This document shows positions 9,492 through 21,266 of a DNA stretch of 64,000 nucleotides, one piece after another. The notes below the pieces were generated by a model that was not told the origin of the DNA, did no database searches, and worked only from the letters and a program-made list of their open reading frames with translations. This DNA is from Biscogniauxia marginata (lineage: Eukaryota > Ascomycota > Sordariomycetes > Xylariales > Xylariaceae), in contig MU404057.1 of assembly GCA_022695795.1 (NCBI GenBank), positions 806,001-870,000 of the forward strand. Reading direction: 5' to 3'. Within the stretch, counting starts at the first letter, position 1. Each line of letters starts with the position of its first letter. A program made the position numbers and the translations under genes.

Positions 9492-10775
9492 TTACACGTA
9501 CTTGGACAAGAATTTGAGCACGGTCTCGTAGCCGCGGACGTACTCAGCCTTGACACGTTCGTCCTCGAGGTCAGACCGCGCGGCCATCCAGCCGTGGATC
9601 TGGTCGCCGAAGATCTCGACGTGCTTGGGGCCGGAGAGGTTCTGCTCGAACTTGGCGACATCGTCGGCGGGCTCGTCCTTGGACGCCAGCAGCGCGAGCG
9701 GCACGCGGATCCTCGCGGCGTCGGCCGGGTCGACCATCGCTGGGTGGGCCTCGACGCCGGCCTTGAACACGGTGTCCGGGTTCGAGGTCACGAGAGACAC
9801 GACCTTGCCGCCCCAGCAGAACTGCGCATGCGGTGTAAGTTGTTAGATATTTGCAAAAAAAAATTTAGGTTCGGAGTTTTTTCCGTGTCATGAAGGAAAG
9901 GAAAAGAAAAGACAACAACTTACACCGATGATGGCCCACTCCTTGATCTCGGGGTACTTGGCAGCGACGGCCTTAGTGTAGTCGGGCACCTTGGCGGCGA
10001 CGCTCGGGGGCGAGTTCTTCTGGAAGAAGGCGCCGAGCTTCTTCTGCTTGTCCTCGTTGTCGGGCGGGAACCACTCGATGGGGCAGGGCTCGCCGGCGAA
10101 CCAGTCCGGGATGAAGACCCGGTACTTCTGGTGCTCGTCCGAGGTCGAGAGGATGTCGGCGCCCTGCAGCGTCTGCGGGAAGTAGCCGAAGATGTCGAAG
10201 ATGGTGATTATGCCCTTGGTCGCCCCCTGAGGGCCCGTGACGTCTTTTGTTTACGTTAGCTTTTTGCGTTGTTTTCTCTTCTTTCCCTTTCCCTTCCTCC
10301 GTGGAATAGGCCGTCAGAGAGGGGGTACGGGTAACGGGTAACGGGGTGCAGCGGAGGGATTCTTCTCACAGGACTTATAGCCCCCTAGTTCCTCGTAGGT
10401 CCCCTTTGCGCTATAGCCCTTCGAGACGACCGGGGGGATGTTACAGCAAGCGGCAGAGTGGCCGTGGGTAGCTGGCATGGTCGACATGTTGGCAATGTTT
10501 CCAGGGGTCGGTTGCTGGAATAGGCTACGGTTATGGGGGTGATGCGCTTGTGTGCAGGAAGCGGTGGTTCTGGACGTGGTTCTAGATGTGGTGAGTGGAT
10601 GGGCTGGCGGTGCGTTGTTCCCGGGCGTGTAAATTGAGGAGGTGGAGGTGGAGGTCAATGTGGAGGAGAGATGCGGTGATTTATATTGGTGAATTGCGAA
10701 ACCCGAGGTAGCGGTAACAGCAGCGGCAACAGTTCGCGAGGATGTGGGTAGCTTCTTTGCGAGGGATGGAGACAT
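9492..10775 (-). CDS. Dienelactone hydrolase family protein, possible mitochondrial form
   Basis: Three exons: 10370-10775, 9924-10243 and 9492-9821. The introns are 126 and 102 nt, and splicing gives the continuous motifs GGYKSYVTGPQGATKG and EWAIIGFCWGGKVV. The long form is 351 aa. The alpha/beta-hydrolase DLH triad is visible: nucleophile Cys244 (FCWGGK), Asp291 (ASKDEP) and His318 (DQIHGW). The family-like N-terminus HSAACCNIPPVVSKGY starts near an internal ATG at 10487, giving a 255-aa form. The 96 residues before it contain no Asp or Glu and are rich in Ser, Thr, Lys, Arg and Ala, like a mitochondrial leader. Family members hydrolyse dienelactones or related esters; the true substrate is unknown. 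The second intron carries a striking inverted repeat. Confidence 0.85.
9831..9927. repeat. Perfect 14-bp inverted repeat within a splice-site region
   Basis: CGGTGTAAGTTGTT at 9831-9844 is the exact reverse complement of AACAACTTACACCG at 9914-9927. On the coding (minus) strand one arm spans the exon 2/intron 2 junction and includes the donor GTAAGT. The other arm lies just upstream of the acceptor and overlaps the CTAAC branch site. The pre-mRNA could fold into a stem joining both intron ends. Confidence 0.9.
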
Positions 10776-11688
10776 AATAGGTAACAACGACGGTGTGTAG
10801 CTGTGTAGGTGGATATGATAGGTCGGGGGGGGTTGATTTGGAACCTACATGTAATCCAATTCTATTCCGAAGCTCTCCGCCGACCTGCCCGGTAGAAATA
10901 GACATCATGCTGTTATCATATTGATGGTGCCCGCGAAGGTTACTTATCTAGTGAGGGGTAGCTTCGATCTATGATGTGTGATAGTGGTGGGGGGCAGGTC
11001 TTCGGGTGATGTCACCGAAACGGGGATTAGTGGGGCTGACCTGCTTCTGTACCTGAGTGGTCAGGGGTATCTCCGTGTCTTTCTACTATCGCCGGCGCAA
11101 GGTCTTTTCTTTTTCTTTTAGCATCAACGCCTCTACACGTAGATCTACCTACCCCATCTCAATTTATATAGGTTTCTTGCCTCCTTTTTTTTTTTTTTTT
11201 TTTTTTTTTCCAAATTAGTTTCCTCAATTTGTATATCCTCAATTGGTTTCTCGAAAATATAACCGACGTGGAACATCAAAACTGGCACCTTTTGTTTTAT
11301 CTCGTCTTTTGAGCCGCCTCCTGACTACATGTACGGTATCGAAGTCGGTGCAATGGAACCTCAGGGCCCACCTGACATGTCATAACTGCTGTGGCACTCG
11401 AATCTGCATCACACATCGATCTACAGATCTATCGGTAAATATGACAACTTTGTTGTATTTGGAAAGCTCGCAAGAGAAAATCTTAAAAGACATGATACCT
11501 AGGGTTTACCAACGACGCCTTCAAACCTGCCCCTCACCACCAATCTTATGAGGGACGGGCTTGGAAAATATATAAGCTGTGTATTCGGACCACGGGAAAC
11601 GCGCTGCACTTCCACGCTCCCTTACCCCATCTTCTAGATTGCCTACCTCAAACGCATGGACAGTAGACGCACATCTGCTCCTCTCCGT
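10776..11688. other. Promoter region and downstream flank
   Basis: The left part is the promoter of the dienelactone hydrolase gene (minus); the right part is the 3' flank of the Nudix gene. It contains a 25-base T run at 11185-11209. The ORF at 11243-11551 looks random. No other feature is recognised. Confidence 0.55.
11185..11209. repeat. Poly-T tract, 25 bases
   Basis: Uninterrupted T homopolymer in intergenic DNA; its length may be inexact because of sequencing limits. Confidence 0.85.
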
Positions 11689-13245
11689 TTAGCCAATCTC
11701 CACTTCATGCTCTCCCTTATCTAAGGATACCCGTTGTATTTCAGGCCTCGAGCATCCTCGTTGGTCTTCCAGCCGTTCTAGTTCCTGGTTGCTCTTCCAG
11801 TCATCTGGCGTCATGCTACGGATGTATGCGAACGCTACCCGGACCACTGTAACAAGCAGAAATTAGCCATGAGCTTCTAGAGATTGACTTGGGAACTATC
11901 TTCGGGTAGACGACTTTGTTGCTTGCAGAAATAAACTGGGCTGTCGTCATGGAACGTCTGGTGGGGGATGATAAATACTAATCATGAACTAGGACTTACT
12001 AAATTTCTCGTCATCTAATTTGAGTCTCTCCAGGGCTTCCTTCTCGGAAAACCAGAATGTTGAAAACTTCTTTCGGTCCTCTTCATCCGGCATTCGACTA
12101 TCATCACGCTCGATACAGTTTCTTGGCTTAGCAGCATACCAGTGAATGTTTCTCCACTACGCAGCCATAGTCAGTACGCACTACTTTTAGAGGCCTCAAG
12201 CGCAAGTAGGGATTCTGCATCATAGGGATATTGCCCTTCGTAGCCACAATGGGTAATTTAGGCCTTTGAGAACCAATGCCCCCTTAGGTGCTGATCAAAC
12301 CTGCGCATCCGGAATTTTCAGGGGTATCATATTTCAGTTATATAACGACAATTCCAAAATGTAGCAGAGGGGGTATCAAGATATTTCACTTGATTCGACA
12401 CTTGTTGGCCAAAACAGCTGTTATGAAAGTTGCTTACAGCTCCAGTGGCTGGGTCGGGATCTGTAGTATGTCAACAATTCTGAAGCGAGTAGTAATGGGA
12501 TTAACCTAGAAAACCCCGGCGGGGTTAAGGGTCAAGACTATCGAAGAACTTCATCTGGACATACTGCGAGGGGATTAGTGTCCTTTCCTGTACCGTTCCA
12601 AAACGGGCTGCGGGAATCCATGTCCCTCCTTAGGGGGAATACAGACCGTGGGCTCTCCCAGAGTGAGAGTTCCGGGTAGCACACTCACCATTCGCTAATC
12701 CCGATAATTTCGTTGCTGAGTGTTTCAGTAATCCCTGTGTCCTTGTCCTCGATATCGAACTTCCCCTCCTCTCCTGCATTATGAGCTAATTTTGAATGTG
12801 TCGATCTTGATCCGAACCTTAGTCGTAGAGGTCGGGTAGCGACGCCTGTCTCTTCGGTGGTTTCACGTAGAGCTGCATCAAGATATCCTTCACCAAAGTT
12901 TTTGCGGCCTTTCGGTAGCTGGTATATGCCGATATTACTGTTGTAGATGACTAGCACTTCGGGCCGTGGTGACTCTGCCTGGTAGACAGTGACAGTCCCG
13001 CAACTAATCAAGATCTCATCCGACCTATGATAACATCCTTCGTTTCGGATCTTATCCCAGGTCTTCTCGTTCGTCCAATCGACGTAATGACCCGGGTCGG
13101 TTTTGGCCCAAATGTCCCGCGTGGCCAATTCTCGGAATCTCCTTAGGATCCTCGAAGCTATATTGGGTCCAGGCTTAGCAGACTGACCCGCAGTGTTTCT
13201 CTCCTCCGCTGACCAGACCGTCTTTTCGTACGAGCTGCGTGCCAT
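11689..13245 (-). CDS. Nudix hydrolase domain protein
   Basis: Four exons are reconstructed: 12689-13245, 12565-12607 (43 nt), 12000-12156 and 11689-11846. Phases match, giving 304 aa. The full Nudix box G-x5-E-x7-REUxEExGU is present at residues 113-135 (GRKNFGEG through RETTEETGV), with all the metal-binding Glu residues. Splicing yields the sensible string GISECPFWNGTGKDTNPLA, then WRNIHWYAAKPRN. Nudix enzymes cleave nucleoside diphosphates linked to another moiety; the substrate cannot be told here. The start was set at ATG 13245 (MARSSYEKTVW); the frame stays open to an earlier ATG at 13383. The 408-nt second intron (12157-12564) is long for this window and may hide a further small exon. 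Confidence 0.78.
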
Positions 13246-16200
13246 TATCAGATATTCTAAGATCGAAAAAAGTTTAGCAACTCCGAGATTACTTGTCGAA
13301 GACAAGTCGTCCCCTCGACTCCTTTTGTCTGCCACATTAGTACTTACTGACGAAGCTACGAAATCGTACGACCGAGTGTACATACTTCTCTCGATCGACA
13401 CTCATCCTTTCCTCATAGTGGTGTATCAGCTCATCACGGCATGTCTCATTGGCTCACTCTAGCTGCAGGTTGATGCACTACATGGCTTTACATGATCAGG
13501 GTTTCCTGTGGATTCTACTCCAGAGTCTCTGAACCGAGTGCCTAGTTTTCAGATTGAATATATCAGACCGGTGCCGCTTACCTCCTGAGCTACCATCTTC
13601 CTGCCGCGTGTCTTGAATGAGACAACCACGTTGCGACCCATGTGTGGGGAGTGACCGGGATATTATGTAGGCCGAGGGCGAGAGAGACATAGCCTTTGCT
13701 AGATCCAGGCATGCATACCCGACCATCCATCACCGCTAACTTGGGACAGGCTTGATGGGTTATTCGTCAAGGCTCAAGACATCAAGGTCGCCAGCGAACC
13801 AACCATGCCTAGAGATAAACGCCCGCCAAGGGGAGAACAGGCTATTATCAGAACCACGCGAGATCCGTATGGTAAATCAAAATGTAGGCCACTGATTTGT
13901 AAGGCTGGAGAGGCCATTCATGAACATAGATCCTGTGAACCTTTCTAACGTGCTAGGTGAGACTAGGGACGGGGTTAGGGCGTACCCCTGGGAACTTTTC
14001 TCTGCCGCTTACTTCGAGGTCTGGTAGCAAATGCAGAAAGGGGGACCTCATGCAATGTCCTTTTCAAACTATCTATTAGGGCTCCAATTCTAATATTAGC
14101 GAAGCCTTTCCATAATACCAAGATGCTGACCGCTTTCTCGGCGTACACAGTGTCCCGGCCGACCGACGAAGGCATCGTCGTCGATGGCCAACTCACGTGT
14201 CGCACGAACTGAAGTTAACCAGATTTCAAGTCGTACAGAATGTGGCGTGGTGAGATGATATAAACTAACTTTCTTAATTTAACGATGCTTCTCTCTTTAC
14301 CTCTATGTCGTGGTAAGTTGATAGATGTGTCGCCTCGTTAAGGTTCCAGCCAGAGCCAGAGACTTTTGAGTCATTCATATCAACTCAACCTGATTTGTTA
14401 ACACAATATCAACGCTAAGTTATCAATATATGCGGTGGCTCTATCTACCTAGGAGTATCCCTACTATAATCACATTGGATTTCTGTGAATATCCTCAATA
14501 AGGCAGCCTATAAGCAAAACTACATTTGAAACGAAGCTTCTCTTTCATCATGCGACAAATACCAAACCATGTACAATAGTTCTACCCCACGATAACTTCC
14601 TGGTTCAACTACGCTATCATTCCGGATAGATCCTTGAACCAAGGAGATACCAAAGATACCCGTATCGGGGCCGTAAGATCGGGACCCGATCTTTCTCGAC
14701 GCTGACCCCTGATGATCGACCTCCTTGGCTAGCTAGGTTAACCTGGTACGTCAAAAAATAATTTCGAGCCACATACACGAATACCATACACCGAAAGCCT
14801 ATGAACCATGCAAAGGGCACTAAGGCTAGAAACATGGATGAAGCTGGAATAGAGCTACCCGCGCCAACTTACGTAGTCCGGCATAAAGCCCTAGATGTCG
14901 TGACCTCGCTGCGTGCCTCGCGCCTATCATGGTCACGCGACAAATACGCAGACCGCCAACTATTACAAGGAGGAAAAATCTAGCAGACAGATTCAGGCGT
15001 CGACTAGGATCCCGTTCCGGTAGTAGCACCACATGACATCCTTGGTAGTATTTCTGACCTCAGCAGGGAGGGCGCAACATAGGCATCACGCACGCCAGCA
15101 AGGACCCCTCAATCTGTCCGTTTCAAATCCTGACCGGCGGCTCATTCAACGGTGTTCTCGGGTCCGAAGGACGTTCACACACCGAGGTCGTAGCACGAAT
15201 AGGCATCCCAGTACCGACGTGGCCAGGTTTATCACACCACATCACACCGGAATTCACCTGATTGCGAGTCTCATTGGGGTTGACTTTTGCTATGAAAGCC
15301 TGGCCGGCTCGGGCCGGGAACGTGGCCATATCCACAATCAAGCGTAGATACCATCCGCGTTTCGGGGTTAGAACCCCTAGGTGTTCATCGGTGTGGAGGT
15401 AGGGGGAATTGGGGTCGGGGCTCACACGCCTTAGCTTTTGCTGCTACCGCAGCCGTTAGAGGAAAGGAGGCCAGATATCCAAACGGACTTCATCCATTCT
15501 AGACTTGACGCTGATCCGCTGGCGTCGAGTTCCCTCTTGAGCTCCACCGAGTACCTCAAGTTTGATCTCTACCGTCCATGATTATTATACACGTGGTCAT
15601 CTATATTTTAGTGAAGCGAGTGAACGTCTAGTGCCACATCATACGGCTAGATGTGTAAGCTGTCAGCTTTCTAGTCACGAAGCACGGGCTCTAGCCGCTA
15701 CTTGAGCCTACATGACCGGCTCATAAGCCGGTTGCATACATCGCGCCCAAGGCTTCTGCCTGTGTTCACCCATCGTATTATCTTACAAGGGATGAGAGAT
15801 GAAGGCTCTAGGTATTCACGTTCTCGAGAGTGGCTGGATATAGATCGTCGCAGCCCCCTTTACAGTCGTTACATTCACTCGATTAAGCATACACTGTCGC
15901 GTTGCATTGAGTATACTTACCGTAGCCCTCCTCCCCCTTTTCGACGTAGTTCATCTCCCATATCAATACGTTTTGTGGAGGGCACGCTACCCCAGTCTTG
16001 ATGGAGGACTACATGCGACCCCCCACCACTTAGCCAGCTCCTTGGGTGGCCGGGGGCCTCAAACCACTGACCAGTCGGGAGAGATCGGAAGAGCATTGAG
16101 GCAAGCCTTCATTGGTTTGTGCATATGTCATCAGCACTAAAAGTAAGTGGCTAAGAAGGCAACGTTGAATGCTAGCATCTTCCTTGTTCATGGTCTGCCT

Positions 16201-17452
16201 AGATCTAGATCTTATGTCAATCTCCTCTGACCCTAGTTCTCTGTTAGATTATCTTATTCGTATCTCCGCCTTCTCATTTCTTGTCCTACTTAATACCCAA
16301 GAACCCCGTTCTCTCTTACTCCGATGCACACCTATACTGTGCTTTCGGCCAGCCAATGGCTGGTGGCGCTTTGCTATAGGGGCAACGCCACAACAAGCTG
16401 ATAGGTAGGCAAGTAAAATAAGCCTCTCTCATGGGATGTTCCTATAACGTGTCACCACCTACCGGGGAAGCAAGTGAGAGAAGCCAAATCCATGCTACCA
16501 ATCAAGCCGCCCAGATTCAAGCCGCTTTCTCTAATTAAGAGCCGAGGCAGAGGTAGTCGGAGACGAACGACGGGACACCCATGTTATAATCAACCTTCTC
16601 CGAGGAGTAAGGCGGGAGAATATTCTTGATCCCCGGGAAGAGGATCTGCTCACGATTATTAATTAACTCATGGTAAGGCGATTGTGGCACGTCCTACTTT
16701 TACTTATACTAAACGTGGGTGGTGGGAACTTCGTCTCGACACTGTCATAATATTGATGCTAGGGGCTATACTCTTTGGGATCTTATATGTCAAGTCCTGG
16801 ATCGTAACCGTTTTTGTAGACAAGCTTGAGTAGTAGATAGGATATATGAAAAATCGACGTACCTGCCTACCTCCTTCTAATAAATATGGATAATGTACAT
16901 AGAACAGACAACCGGATTTCCTGTGGAGGTCCTATACGGTGCAGATATCTCATCTATTTTTATTGGGCTTACTTCACTGGTATAAAGGGGGACAGATCGC
17001 GGAGGTTGCCGACTACGATATCGAGCCGGACAGCTATACCTATCCTGATACATTTATTGCCCATGAAGACGGCCTCGAATGTATGGGTTTAGTGGACATA
17101 ATTGATTTCCCCACTTAAGCGTTAGGCAATAGGCCGGCGATTGTCACCTGAGATCTGAGTATTCTAGCTCGATATGTAAGCAGGGAGAACTTTGTAGGTC
17201 ACTGGCTGATGCATAGCAACTGGACAAGGCGCTTGAGAGGCTAAGCTCTCGACCTACTATATGTACACAGGTCTTTCTGATAACCTTTTTACCTTACAGC
17301 TGAGAACCACAGCACGGTAATGAGACGACCATGAGGGAATCTCTCGTATATGATTTTGATTAAGCGATTCCAAAATATTCCCTTCCCCCAAAACGCCCAC
17401 TTCAATGCAAACCGCTGGCCCCCAAAACCCTCTCTGGAGATAGATAAATTGA
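13246..17452. other. 4.2-kb stretch without a convincing gene
   Basis: Many short ORFs on both strands, none with a recognisable motif or good exon context. The longest candidates (15123-15425 minus; 15702-16001 plus) read as generic protein but could not be extended through splice sites. The first part must carry the Nudix promoter. It may hold decayed genes or transposon remains; I found no terminal repeats. Confidence 0.4.
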
Positions 17453-18888
17453 TCATGCCCCAAGGTGGGCATACTCCTTGTTGAACGCCCTCCCAATAAC
17501 CATACGTCGGATCTCCGACGTGCCTGCACCTATCTCGTATAATTTGGCGCTACGCAATAGATTTGTTAGTATAGCCCGCTCCTTTATTACTGAGAAGGGG
17601 AGTCGGCGAAGACGGGGAGGAAGTAAAAAAGGGGGGAAGCGGGTGCTTACTCTCTTAATAACCGCGAAGCCGGCATCTCTTCGACGTAGCCCATGCCGCC
17701 GAGCAACTGTATGCAGTCGAGCGCGCACTCGGTGGCGCGCTCGGCGGCGTAGAGGATGGCGCCGGCGCAGTCCTGGGTGCGGACGGTCCCGTCCTCGTCG
17801 ACGGCCCGGGCGGTGGCGTAGGTGTAGGCGCGGGAGGCCTGCAGCTTGGTGTACATGTCGGCGAGCCTGCCCTGGACGAGCTGGTTGTGGGCGATGGGCG
17901 CGCCGAACTGCTTGCGCTGGTGGGTGAAGGGCAGGGCGACGTCGAGGGCGGCCTGCATGAGGCCGAGGGGCCCCGCGCTGAGCACGAGGCGCTCGAGGTC
18001 GAGCCCCTCCATCAGCACGCGCACGCCGCCGTTGACGGCGCCCAGCACGTCCGCGTCCGGGACGAAGACGCCCTCGAACACGAGCTCGCCCGTGTTGCTG
18101 CCCCGCATGCCCATCTTGTCGAGCTTGCGCGCGCAGCTGAACCCGGCCGCGTCCGTCTGCACGATGAAGGCCGTGATGCCCTTGGACCCCCTGTCCGGCT
18201 CCGTCTTGGCGTACACGACGACGACGTCGGCGTCGGGCCCGTTCGTGATCCACATCTTGGTGCCGTCGAGCACGTAGCCGCCGTCGACCCTCCTCGAGGC
18301 CGTGCGCATGCTGACGACGTCGCTGCCGGCCCCGGACTCGGACATGGCGAGCGCGCCGACCCTGGTGCCGGCGATCAGGCCCGGGAGGAACCGCCGCTTC
18401 TGCTCGGGAGTGCCGTTGAGCTGCAGCTGGTTCACGCACAGCTGCGAGTGCGCCGCGTAGCTGAGCGCGATGCTGCCGCTCGCGCGGGACAGCTCCTCCA
18501 TCACCACGCAGTGCGCCTGGTAGCCCATCGCCAGCCCGCCCACCTCCTCGTCCGCCGTCATGCCCAGGAACCCGGCCTCGCCCAGCTTCGGCCACATCTC
18601 GTTCGGGAAGGCGTTGCTCTTGTCCGTCCGCGCGGCCACCTCCTCGGTGATCTCGCGCCGCACGAACTCTTGCACGCGCTCCCGCAGCTCGGCCAGGTCC
18701 GCCGCAGCCGGCGGCGTGAAGCCCTGCGGGTGCTTCGATGACGCGTACTGCCGCCGGCTTGTCGCGGTGGTGGGTAGGAACTGGAACTGGTGGGGGGTTG
18801 TCCGCGGCCCTGCGAGAGACGATGCTGCAACTAGATGTGAGCGTCCTGCTGGACGGGCTAGTGTTCTGAGAACCTTCATAGTTGCCAT
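17453..18888 (-). CDS. ivd: Isovaleryl-CoA dehydrogenase, mitochondrial
   Basis: Two exons, 17651-18888 and 17453-17549, with a 101-nt intron; splicing restores RLLRDAKLYEIGAGTSEIRR. Total 444 aa. The enzyme is an FAD-dependent acyl-CoA dehydrogenase oxidising isovaleryl-CoA to 3-methylcrotonyl-CoA in leucine breakdown and passing electrons to ETF. Visible landmarks: a basic, Ser/Ala/Thr-rich mitochondrial leader (about 50 aa); AHSQLCVNQ; the FAD/substrate motif ALAMSESGAGSDV; WITNGPDADV; and GLDLERLVLSAGPLG. The Glu in that last motif (about residue 299) is at the position of the isovaleryl-CoA dehydrogenase catalytic base and distinguishes it from short-chain dehydrogenases. The C-terminal IQLLGGMGYVEE is typical. 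ATG 18888 is preferred because the frame upstream begins with TTG. It is divergent from the carboxylase beta-subunit gene of the same pathway. GC content is very high. Confidence 0.95.
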
Positions 18889-19187
18889 TGTGAATGTCAA
18901 TTAATAGCTAGAAAGGAACGCAGATTGGGTGAGAGGGTGAGCAAGAGAGTAAGGACGTTGTAAGTAAGTTAGTTAGTTGTTAAGCTCGGGGTTGTCTTGG
19001 GTTGTTGAGGCGGCTGGAGGCGGTTACACGCGGGCCGTTTGTGTTGTCTTTGATCATCATCTCAACCCCCCTCCGACGAATTACACCTCTCTCCCTTTCG
19101 TCTCTCTTATGTCCGTCTTTCCTCCCATGTAGTTTCCTCGCAGGACTAAAGCTGCTACAGCAGTAGCAAACAATACCATCTCCCACA
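18889..19187. promoter_or_regulatory. Shared divergent promoter of the leucine-catabolism pair
   Basis: This 299-bp interval separates the start codons of isovaleryl-CoA dehydrogenase (minus) and the carboxylase beta subunit (plus), so both promoters must overlap here. A CGG-N11-CCG pair at 19021-19037 has the layout of a Zn2Cys6 regulator site, and a pyrimidine-rich tract near 19068-19130 precedes the plus-strand gene. The binding-site reading is inference; no regulator can be named. Confidence 0.65.
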
Positions 19188-21166
19188 ATGTCCATGGCCA
19201 GGTCCTCAGGAGACCTCTTGGGTCTCTCCCGTCAATTGACGAGACAATGCCTCCGCCGTCATCACCCCCTCCAGCGAACTCCGCACTGCCGTCCTCAGCC
19301 CTCTCGAACCGTCGCGTCCTACACCGCCCCGTACCAGGAAAATGCATTGTCTGTCCTACAGAGCAATGTCGATACGACGTCAGACGAGTTTAAAGAGAAC
19401 GAGAGGCTCATGGGAGAGGCCATGGCCCGGCTGGAGCAATTAACACGGACGGCCCAGCAGGGCGGCTCCGCGAAGGCGAGGGAGAAGCATATCGCGAGGA
19501 AGAAGATGCTGCCACGGGACCGGGTCACCGCATTGGTGGACCCGGGCACGACATTTTTGGAACTGTCTCCCCTAGCGGGCCACGAGCTCTACCCCGAGGC
19601 CGACGTACCGTCCGGGGGTATCATCACTGGCATAGGCGAGGTCGAGGGCGTCACATGCATGATTGTTGCGAACGATAGCACGGTCAAGGGCGGGACTTAC
19701 TATCCCATTACGGTCAAGAAGCACTTGAGGGCGCAGGCGGTGGCCCAGGAGAATAAACTCCCGTACGTATTACATAGTGCTAAATATAATTGCAACCCCC
19801 GTCCCCTCTTCCCAAGGCTAGCTGTAATCTAACAAGGAGGAGCACGATAGATGCATATATCTAGTGGACTCCGGAGGCGCAAACCTCCCCCACCAGTCAG
19901 AGGTCTTCCCGGACCAAGATCACTTTGGCCGCATATTCTACAACCAGGCGAGGATGAGCGCGCAGGGGATCCCGCAGATCTCGGTAGTCATGGGCCTGTG
20001 CACGGCGGGCGGCGCCTACGTGCCGGCCATGAGCGACGAGAATATCATCGTAGAGGGGCAGGGCCACATCTTCCTCGCCGGCCCGCCGCTCGTGAAGGCC
20101 GCCACGGGCGAGGAGGTCTCCGCCGAGGACCTCGGCGGCGGCACGATGCACACCTCGGTCTCGGGCGTGTCGGACTACCTGGCCGTCGACGACGCGCACG
20201 CGCTCGTGCTCGCGAGGCGATGCGTCAGCAACCTGAACTGGCCGACCAAAGCCGCCCACTCCGCACCTACAACTACTACTACGAAGCCGCCCTTCGCGGA
20301 TGAGCCCCTGTACCCGGCCTCGGAGCTCCTGGGCATCGCGTCTCCGAACCTGCGCAAGCCGCTGCCGATCCGCGAGGTGATCGCGCGCGTCGTCGACGGG
20401 TCGCGCCTCGCCGAGTTCAAGCGCGACTACGGCGCGACGCTGGTGACGGGGTTCGGGTCCGTGTACGGGCAGCGCGTGGGGGTGGTGGCGAACGACGGGA
20501 TCCTGTTCGGGGCGTCGGCGCAGAAGGGGGCGCACTTCGTCGAGCTGTGCGCGCAGCGCGGCGTGCCGCTCGTCTTCCTGCAGAACGTCGCCGGCTTCAT
20601 GGTCGGCGCCCAGGCCGAGCGCGACGGCATCGCCAAGCACGGCGCCAAGCTCGTCGCCGCCGTCGCCTGCGCGGACGTGCCCAAGCTCACCGTCGTCGTC
20701 GGCGGCAGCTACGGCGCCGGCAACTACGGCATGTGCGGCCGCGCCTACGGGCCCAGGTTCCTCTGGATGTGGCCCAACGCCCGCATCGGCGTCATGGGCG
20801 GCGAGCAGCTCGCTAGCGTCATGGAGACTGTTGGCCAGAAGGCGGATCCCGAGCTCAGGGCCCGTATCGAGCGCGAGAGCGACGCCGTGTACTCCTCCGC
20901 TAGGCTGTGGGTAAGTTGGTCTTTGTGAAACTTTTTGTTTCTTTTTTTCTTCGTTTTAGTTATTTACCCTTTCTTCTATTTTTAAGGGGGTATGTTTGAA
21001 AACTCTTGCTAACTTTTGGGTCAATCCCTTTTTTTTATTACAGGATGACGGTGTGATTCCGCCTCAACACACACGCCGATATCTAGGACTGGGCCTCAGG
21101 GCCGCCATGTCCGGCAGAAACGAGGTGTTGCCCGGAGATACTAAATTTGGCGTCTTCCGGATGTGA
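19188..21166 (+). CDS. mccB: 3-methylcrotonyl-CoA carboxylase beta subunit, mitochondrial
   Basis: Three exons: 19188-19762, 19851-20910 and 21044-21166. Introns of 88 and 133 nt have matching phases; total 585 aa. It is the carboxyltransferase half of the biotin enzyme that converts 3-methylcrotonyl-CoA to 3-methylglutaconyl-CoA, the step after isovaleryl-CoA dehydrogenase. Landmarks: an Arg-rich leader; [90 protein letters not shown]; and in the second crotonase-like domain [11 protein letters not shown] and [16 protein letters not shown]. These distinguish it from propionyl-CoA carboxylase beta. The C-terminus KFGVFRM matches the family. A Thr-rich insert ([10 protein letters not shown]) sits between the domains. 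The partner alpha (biotin) subunit is not in this window. Confidence 0.95.
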
Positions 21167-21266
21167 TAATTTATCTACTCAGTCATCTCACGAGATAATA
21201 AATAGACGGGCAAGCTAGATTTTGGTTTCTTTGCCATGTGCTGTGTCATGTGATTACTTGGGATAT

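Noticed and set aside
13511..13620. Possible minus-strand tRNA (TAGCTCAG A-box-like, GGTTCAGAG B-box-like)
   Set aside because: The acceptor and T stems do not pair and the conserved T-loop A is absent.
16082..16094. 13-base match to the start of a common Illumina adapter (AGATCGGAAGAGC)
   Set aside because: The match ends after 13 bases and the following bases differ from either adapter, so a chance match is more likely than contamination or an assembly artefact.
13246..17452. CRISPR array or transposon with terminal repeats
   Set aside because: No regularly spaced direct repeats and no terminal inverted or long terminal repeats could be seen.
17478..18741. Long frames opposite or beside the dehydrogenase exon (up to 380 codons)
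   Set aside because: They are shadows caused by high third-position GC of the real gene; they are Arg/Ala/Pro-rich and lack motifs.
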